This document shows, piece by piece, positions 59,669-64,000 of a DNA stretch of 64,000 nt. Each line of letters opens with the position of its first letter. The first letter of the stretch is position 1. This DNA comes from Alphaproteobacteria bacterium (GTDB lineage Bacteria; Pseudomonadota; Alphaproteobacteria; UBA2966), in contig JABILA010000043.1 in the NCBI GenBank assembly GCA_018654745.1, forward strand, positions 28,077 through 92,076. Reading direction: 5' to 3'. Both the position numbers and the translations under genes were made by a program. The notes under the pieces were generated by a model. That model ran no database searches. It was not told where the DNA came from and saw nothing but the letters and a program-made list of their open reading frames with translations.

Positions 59669-60969
59669 TTCACGTGCTCCACGCTGGTGCTGATACCTGG
59701 AGGCGGGTGCCCTTCAACCTTCACCGCCTCGTCATGGGCAAAGGCTTCCCACCTGGCAATGATGCGATCGCAGTAGACAGGGTCCAGTTCACAGAGATAA
59801 CCCCGACGTCCGGTCTTGTGAGCAGCAATCAGGGTTGAGCCCGAACCGCCAAACAGGTCGAGAACGATGTCATCGCGACCGGATACATCCTTGATTGCAT
59901 CCGCAATCATCTGTACCGGCTTGACCGTGGGATGGAGAGCCAGCTCTTCCATACGCCCTGCCCGCATGGTGTTAACGCCCTTGTATTCCCAGACGTTGGT
60001 GCGGTAGCGACCATGCTGTCCCAGCTCAAAGGTGTTGATGTGAGATGCCTGCCCTTTCTTGAAGGCAAAGACCAGTTCATGGCGGGACCGATAAAAGGAT
60101 CCCATGCCCCCGTTGTCCTTGACCCAGACAATCAGGTTCTTTAGTTCATCGTAGACGTCGTTCCCTGCAGTCATCACTTCCTGCATATGCCGCCAGTCCA
60201 TACAGATGAAGTGGATTGACCCGTCCATGCTGTGGTCGGCCAGGTTCTGCAGGGCCGTTTTCAGGAAGTCCGTAAACTCTGCCGGGCTCATCTCGCCCGA
60301 CGCCATGGCAAACTCCCGGTGTTTTGTTTTACCAAGTCCCCCAACATGCCCGTCTATCGGGACGTTATAAGGAGGGTCTGTAAAAACCATCCTGGCTTCT
60401 ACGCCATCCATAAGACGGGCAACAGTCTCTGGATCAAGGGAGTCACCACAGATCAACCGGTGCTGACCAAGCTGCCAGAGGTCGCCCGGCTGGCAGAGTG
60501 CCGGTATGTCGGGTCCCGGCTGATAATCATCGTCCGGGTCCCCGGGTTCCTCCAGTGTGATACCTTCGATCAGGCTGTCGGCCTCGGCTATGGAAAAACC
60601 TGTGATCTCCACACTGAAGTCGAGATCCAGATCGTAGAGGGCACCAAGTTCCTTCGCCAACAATTCCTCGTCCCAGCCGGCGTTAAGGGCGAGCTTGTTG
60701 TCGGCCAGCACGTAAGCCCGTTTCTGTTCCTCTGACATCTGGTCCTGGCGAAGACAGGGCACTGCCTCCAGGCCAAGTATCTTTGCAGCTTCCACTCTGC
60801 CGTGGCCTGCAAGAATTGTGTTCCTGTCATCAATTAGAATGGGGTTTGTGAAGCCGAAGCACTTAATGCTGTCGGCTATCTGGCGCAACTGTTTCCGCGA
60901 ATGGGTCCGGGCATTGTTGGCCCAGGGTTTGAGAGAGGCAGGTTCAAGATATTCAATATGATGTGTCAC
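59665..60969 (-). CDS. DNA methyltransferase with ParB-like N-terminal domain
   Basis: The 434-residue protein starts with GTG at 60969 (AAGGA eight bases upstream). Residues 5-115 form a ParB/sulfiredoxin-like domain (NNARTHSRKQLRQIADSI, ILAGHGRVEAAKILGL). Residues 170-425 are an N4/N6 methyltransferase with DPPY in VFTDPPYNVPIDG and, later, the SAM-binding LDLFGGSGSTLIAAHKTGR, the beta-class order. No restriction gene is beside it. It is likely an orphan methylase of a mobile element. Confidence 0.92.
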   Translation of the reverse strand: MTHHIEYLEPASLKPWANNARTHSRKQLRQIADSIKCFGFTNPILIDDRNTILAGHGRVEAAKILGLEAVPCLRQDQMSEEQKRAYVLADNKLALNAGWDEELLAKELGALYDLDLDFSVEITGFSIAEADSLIEGITLEEPGDPDDDYQPGPDIPALCQPGDLWQLGQHRLICGDSLDPETVARLMDGVEARMVFTDPPYNVPIDGHVGGLGKTKHREFAMASGEMSPAEFTDFLKTALQNLADHSMDGSIHFICMDWRHMQEVMTAGNDVYDELKNLIVWVKDNGGMGSFYRSRHELVFAFKKGQASHINTFELGQHGRYRTNVWEYKGVNTMRAGRMEELALHPTVKPVQMIADAIKDVSGRDDIVLDLFGGSGSTLIAAHKTGRRGYLCELDPVYCDRIIARWEAFAHDEAVKVEGHPPPGISTSVEHVK

Positions 60970-61140
60970 AACATCAGTCCTTCATCAGCATTACAGACCG
61001 CAAGCGCGGGCAATAAACAGGGCGCGCAGATGCGCGCACAACCCGTGTGGGTCCTGTCACGAAATGCGTCTTCCTTTCGGAGGGGACGGATGCAAAATCT
61101 TGCCGAGTGCTGCAATAACTTGTTCGGTTAGGGTTGTTCC

Positions 61141-61212
61141 GGTTTGTACCGGATTCCCGCCGATTGCCTTGAAACGTGTTCAGGTCGCACTTTGCATTCA
61201 ATGCCTGGCCAG
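61141..61212. repeat. 72-bp direct repeat, right copy
   Basis: It matches 58620-58691 and continues on the right with ACAGTTATGCG, where the left copy is interrupted by the IS end. The 481-base stretch 60970-61450 that contains it has no gene that I can support. Confidence 0.85.
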
Positions 61213-61300
61213 ACAGTTATGCGAAGTCCCGCTGATTGCTCTGGGCTTTTTCAGTCCGGGTTGCTTCACCTGAGTGGCTGTAGCACGACCGAATTATACC

Positions 61301-61313
61301 ATACATGATGTAT
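61301..61313. promoter_or_regulatory. Inverted repeat ATACAT-g-ATGTAT
   Basis: A perfect 6-base palindrome with a one-base centre in the intergenic stretch 138 bases before the DUF2924 gene. It overlaps AT-rich, promoter-like sequence and could be an operator of the element. Confidence 0.35.
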
Positions 61314-61450
61314 CGAAAACCAGTATTTGCACCACATTTGGTGTTCTTTTTCTGCCAACTGTCTGCACTCTCCACTGGACTTCCCTCGCACACGGAGCGT
61401 CACTGGCTGCTGACCAGCGACCAGTTTCAACGGACAGAAAAGGGCAGATC

Positions 61451-61867
61451 ATGACAGATAACAGCATCGAACATATTGCAGAAATGAAGCGGGCAGATCT
61501 TGTTTCTCTCTGGAAGAAGTTGCTCCCGGAACCACCTCCACCCCGGCTGAGTATTTCCTTCCTGCGCCGCATCCTGGCCTTTGAAATCCAGAGCCATGAA
61601 CGGGCCGGCCTGCCGCGAGGGTTCATGAACAAGCTCAGCAAAAGCGTCAGTACAGCGCCACCCCGATGGTCAAGAGCAGAACCCCGACCCGGTGGTCGCC
61701 TGCTGAGAGAGTGGAACGGCATCACCCATGTCGTCGAAATTGCTGAAGGACATTATTTCTGGAACAAGGAGCAATACAGGTCGCTGTCCGCCATTGCCCG
61801 TGCCATCACCGGTGCCCACTGGTCAGGTCCCCGGTTCTTTGGCCTGAACAAGGCAGCAGCATCATGA
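61451..61867 (+). CDS. DUF2924 domain protein
   Basis: The 138-residue protein has the family pattern LVSLWKKLLPEPPPPRLSISFLRRILAFEIQSHERAGLPRG and PGGRLLREWNGITHVVEI, with the ending YRSLSAIARAITGAHWSGPRFFGL. The start ATG at 61451 gives the usual length of the family. The gene overlaps the recombinase start by four bases. DUF2924 proteins regularly precede such recombinases in alphaproteobacterial mobile regions; their job is unknown. Confidence 0.9.
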   Translation: MTDNSIEHIAEMKRADLVSLWKKLLPEPPPPRLSISFLRRILAFEIQSHERAGLPRGFMNKLSKSVSTAPPRWSRAEPRPGGRLLREWNGITHVVEIAEGHYFWNKEQYRSLSAIARAITGAHWSGPRFFGLNKAAAS

Positions 61868-63540
61868 GCAAACCCTCCATCCGCTGCGCTATCTATACCC
61901 GCAAGTCATCTGAGGAAGGCCTGGACCAGGAATTCAACTCACTGGATGCCCAGTATGAAGCCTGTGCCAGCTACATTGCCAGCCAGCGGCATGAAGGCTG
62001 GAAACCGGTAAAGGATCGCTATGATGACGGTGGTATTTCCGGTGGGACCCTGGAACGCCCTGCCCTCAATCGTCTGATGGCAGATATCGATGCCGGCCGG
62101 ATCCGGATGATTGTTGTTTACAAGATTGACCGCTTGACCCGGTCACTTGCCGACTTTGCCAGACTGGTGGAGCGACTGGAAGCTGCTGGTTGTTCCTTTG
62201 TCTCCATAACCCAGGCCTTCAACACCTCCTCTTCCATGGGACGCCTCACCCTCAATGTGTTGTTGTCCTTTGCCCAGTTCGAACGGGAGGTTACAGCGGA
62301 ACGTATCCGGGACAAGATAGCAGCATCAAAGAAGAAGGGTTTGTGGATGGGAGGTGTCTGTCCCCTGGGTTACGACAGGGATCCAGATCCCGATACCAGA
62401 ACCCTAGTCGTAAACCACAGGGAAGCATCCAAGGTCAACAAGCTGTTTGAACTCTATGACCAGCACGGCTGCCTGAAGTCTGTTGAACAGGAGGCGCAGA
62501 GCCTCAACCTTCGCTCCAAGCGTCACGTATATACAACTGGCCGCGTTGCCGGCGACAAGCCATTTTCCAGGGGACAGATTTATCACATCCTGCGCACCCC
62601 CGTTTATCTCGGCCTCATCCGCCACAAGGATCAGACATATCCCGGCCAGCATCCAGCAATATTGGAAGAGGTTCTCTGGGAACGGGTTCAGGAGAAGCTC
62701 ATCAGCGCCGGCAGAAGAAGTCGCGGGCGGACATCGTCTGGAGATCCCGCAGCCAAGGTTACTGATCAGGCCGTTCTTACCGGCAGGATGTTTGACGAAA
62801 CAGGTGATCGACTGACGCCGACGCACACGACGAGAAGAGGGCGAAAGTTGCGATACTATGTTTCCAACCGGCTGATATCCGGTGGCATTGATCCGTCCGG
62901 CTGGAGGCTGCCGGCACCGAAGCTGGAGGAACAGGTGGCAACGGTTGTCGCTGATCATATCGAAACACACGCCAGCAATTACACGCTGACCGTCTCGCCG
63001 GATATTCGGTCGGAGAAATCGGTGAAAGAAAAGGCTGGCAGCCTGATCAAACGGCTGCGCACCGACGGGCTGTCATCATCTCCCGACCTTGTTGACCGCA
63101 TTGACCTGCGACCGGACAGACTTCTGGTACGACTCAATGCCGAAAATATTGTAAGGGAGCTTGGTGTTGAAGTCCGCAACCTGTCCGGAGAGTTGGCCGC
63201 ATTGGAAGTGCCATGGCAATTCAGGCGACGCGGGGTTGAGGCCAAAATCATTGTTGGCAATCCTGCCCCGGAACCGGATCAGACATTAATCCGGATGCTA
63301 TCCTTGGCTCACCAGTGGCTCGAACAAGTGAAAGCCGGATTGCCACTGAAACAGATAGCGCGCAAGCAGGGGGTCACGCCGGCATACATCCGGACGCGCA
63401 CGAAACTGGCGTTTCTGTCACCAAAAATTCAGCAAGCAATAGTGGCAGGCAATTTTCCACCAGCCTTTACGACCAACCGCATTCTGCAGGCAAAAATCCC
63501 GCTGGATTGGCGAGAACAGGATACCCTGTTCGGGGTCTGA
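61864..63540 (+). CDS. Large serine recombinase
   Basis: The 558-residue protein has a resolvase catalytic domain (AIYTRKSSEEG with catalytic Ser15; VVYKIDRLTRSLADFARLVE; SFAQFEREVTAERIRDKIAASK), a recombinase domain (GYDRDPDPDTRTLVVNHREASKVNKLFELY; RGQIYHILRTPVYLGLI) and a helical C-terminal part. The zinc-ribbon cysteines seen in many relatives are absent. It probably integrates or excises the neighbouring element. Confidence 0.93.
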   Translation: MSKPSIRCAIYTRKSSEEGLDQEFNSLDAQYEACASYIASQRHEGWKPVKDRYDDGGISGGTLERPALNRLMADIDAGRIRMIVVYKIDRLTRSLADFARLVERLEAAGCSFVSITQAFNTSSSMGRLTLNVLLSFAQFEREVTAERIRDKIAASKKKGLWMGGVCPLGYDRDPDPDTRTLVVNHREASKVNKLFELYDQHGCLKSVEQEAQSLNLRSKRHVYTTGRVAGDKPFSRGQIYHILRTPVYLGLIRHKDQTYPGQHPAILEEVLWERVQEKLISAGRRSRGRTSSGDPAAKVTDQAVLTGRMFDETGDRLTPTHTTRRGRKLRYYVSNRLISGGIDPSGWRLPAPKLEEQVATVVADHIETHASNYTLTVSPDIRSEKSVKEKAGSLIKRLRTDGLSSSPDLVDRIDLRPDRLLVRLNAENIVRELGVEVRNLSGELAALEVPWQFRRRGVEAKIIVGNPAPEPDQTLIRMLSLAHQWLEQVKAGLPLKQIARKQGVTPAYIRTRTKLAFLSPKIQQAIVAGNFPPAFTTNRILQAKIPLDWREQDTLFGV

Positions 63541-63720
63541 AACTTCCCTGTTCAGACACTACTGGTTCCCTGTTCAGCATTCTGAATTCCCTGTTCCCAA
63601 TTAACAGGGAAACAGCCGCTATCCTCCTGATAACACTACTACTATCAGGGCCATTAAAGGCGATTCCGGTCAATATTCGGCAATTTTCCCTGTAAATTCC
63701 CTGTTAATCAAGGAAACCGC
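63541..63720. repeat. Cluster of TTCCCTGTT repeats after the recombinase gene
   Basis: TTCCCTGTT appears at about 63545, 63569, 63590 and 63696, with a shorter TTCCCTGTA near 63686 and the inverted AACAGGGAA near 63603, so that direct and inverted copies are mixed. Repeats like these directly after a serine recombinase could be recombination or regulatory sites. From 63721 to 64000 I see no gene or structure that I can support. Confidence 0.55.
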
Positions 63721-64000
63721 CCAAACCGAACCGGCGAAATTGGCGAACTGAGACGATCGGAGAAAAGTAGATAAAATGCAGCCCAAAACCGGTCTCGGGT
63801 TCCGGAAGACAAAGCTAAATATCGGGAATTGCGGACAGTTTCCCCGGCAAATGACTGAGCATCAAATTTGCCGGGGTGACTGGCGGAGAGAGAGTCCGCC
63901 TAAAGCTTATATAAATCAACATATTGATGGGCTATCTGTACATTTACCCATATTTCTACCAATATATTCTACATCGATTACTCTTTGATTTGTAATCAGG

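Noticed and set aside
63776..63988. Possible 70-codon gene at the window end
   Set aside because: No ribosome-binding site, AT-rich tail and no protein-like pattern.
1..64000. CRISPR arrays, rRNA genes or further tRNA genes
   Set aside because: None seen on reading both strands; the only tRNA found is tRNA-Val at 1070-1144.

Overview
The window looks like the chromosome of a free-living, probably marine, alphaproteobacterium of Rhodospirillales type. This is inferred from the gene mix (TRAP and tripartite tricarboxylate transporters, dimethylglycine-dehydrogenase-like flavoproteins, HxlR/GntR/IclR regulators, DUF2924-recombinase pair) and not from a marker gene.

Positions 1-9,300 hold ordinary genes: a cupin-AraC regulator, tRNA-Val(GAC), an N-formylglutamate amidohydrolase with a GNAT acetyltransferase, the AmrS radical SAM enzyme divergent from an AmrB-AmrA fusion, an envelope M23 peptidase and a nitronate monooxygenase-like enzyme.

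Positions 8,600-30,000 are a catabolic region made of small regulator-transporter-enzyme units. One has an HxlR-SCP2 regulator, an acyl-CoA dehydrogenase-like enzyme, a TRAP transporter, a fumarylacetoacetate-hydrolase-family enzyme, a GntR regulator, and a two-subunit molybdenum enzyme resembling pyrogallol-phloroglucinol transhydroxylase with a sterol-carrier-like domain on the N-terminus of its large subunit. A second has a Tm-1-like protein, a dimethylglycine dehydrogenase-like protein, a TctABC transporter and an IclR regulator. A third is a class III aminotransferase overlapping an APH-type kinase.

Positions 30,041-58,364 are the remarkable part. An IS6-family element sits at the left edge. 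From 50.9 kb down to 30.8 kb almost every gene is on the minus strand with overlaps or very short gaps, which suggests a single transcript of about 20 kb or two abutting ones. It contains two copies of a four-gene membrane redox module: a CydA-superfamily protein, a diheme cytochrome c, a membrane-anchored monoheme cytochrome c, and a diheme cytochrome fused to an NxrC/ethylbenzene-dehydrogenase-gamma-like heme-binding domain. Extra c-type cytochromes and tiny membrane proteins lie between the copies. A HEAT-repeat protein, a universal-stress protein carrying PCP_red domains, a radical SAM protein with a PCP_red domain and a protoporphyrinogen oxidase follow. Upstream, and separated by a strong terminator, is an operon of two diheme peroxidases, a Tat-exported Rieske protein and an AioA-family molybdenum subunit. 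This is the composition of the dissimilatory iodate reductase locus idrABP1P2. A PAS-BTAD regulator and a small conserved-looking protein precede it. The likely logic is a periplasmic iodate (or other oxyanion) reductase fed with electrons through the c-type cytochromes and the CydA-like membrane proteins.

Positions 58,600-64,000 are a mobile region: a 72-bp direct repeat flanking a DUF5681 protein and a ParB-type DNA methyltransferase, a solitary IS end matching the IS at 30 kb, a DUF2924 protein, a large serine recombinase, and a cluster of short repeats. The cytochrome/iodate block is therefore bracketed by mobile-element traces, consistent with acquisition as an island.
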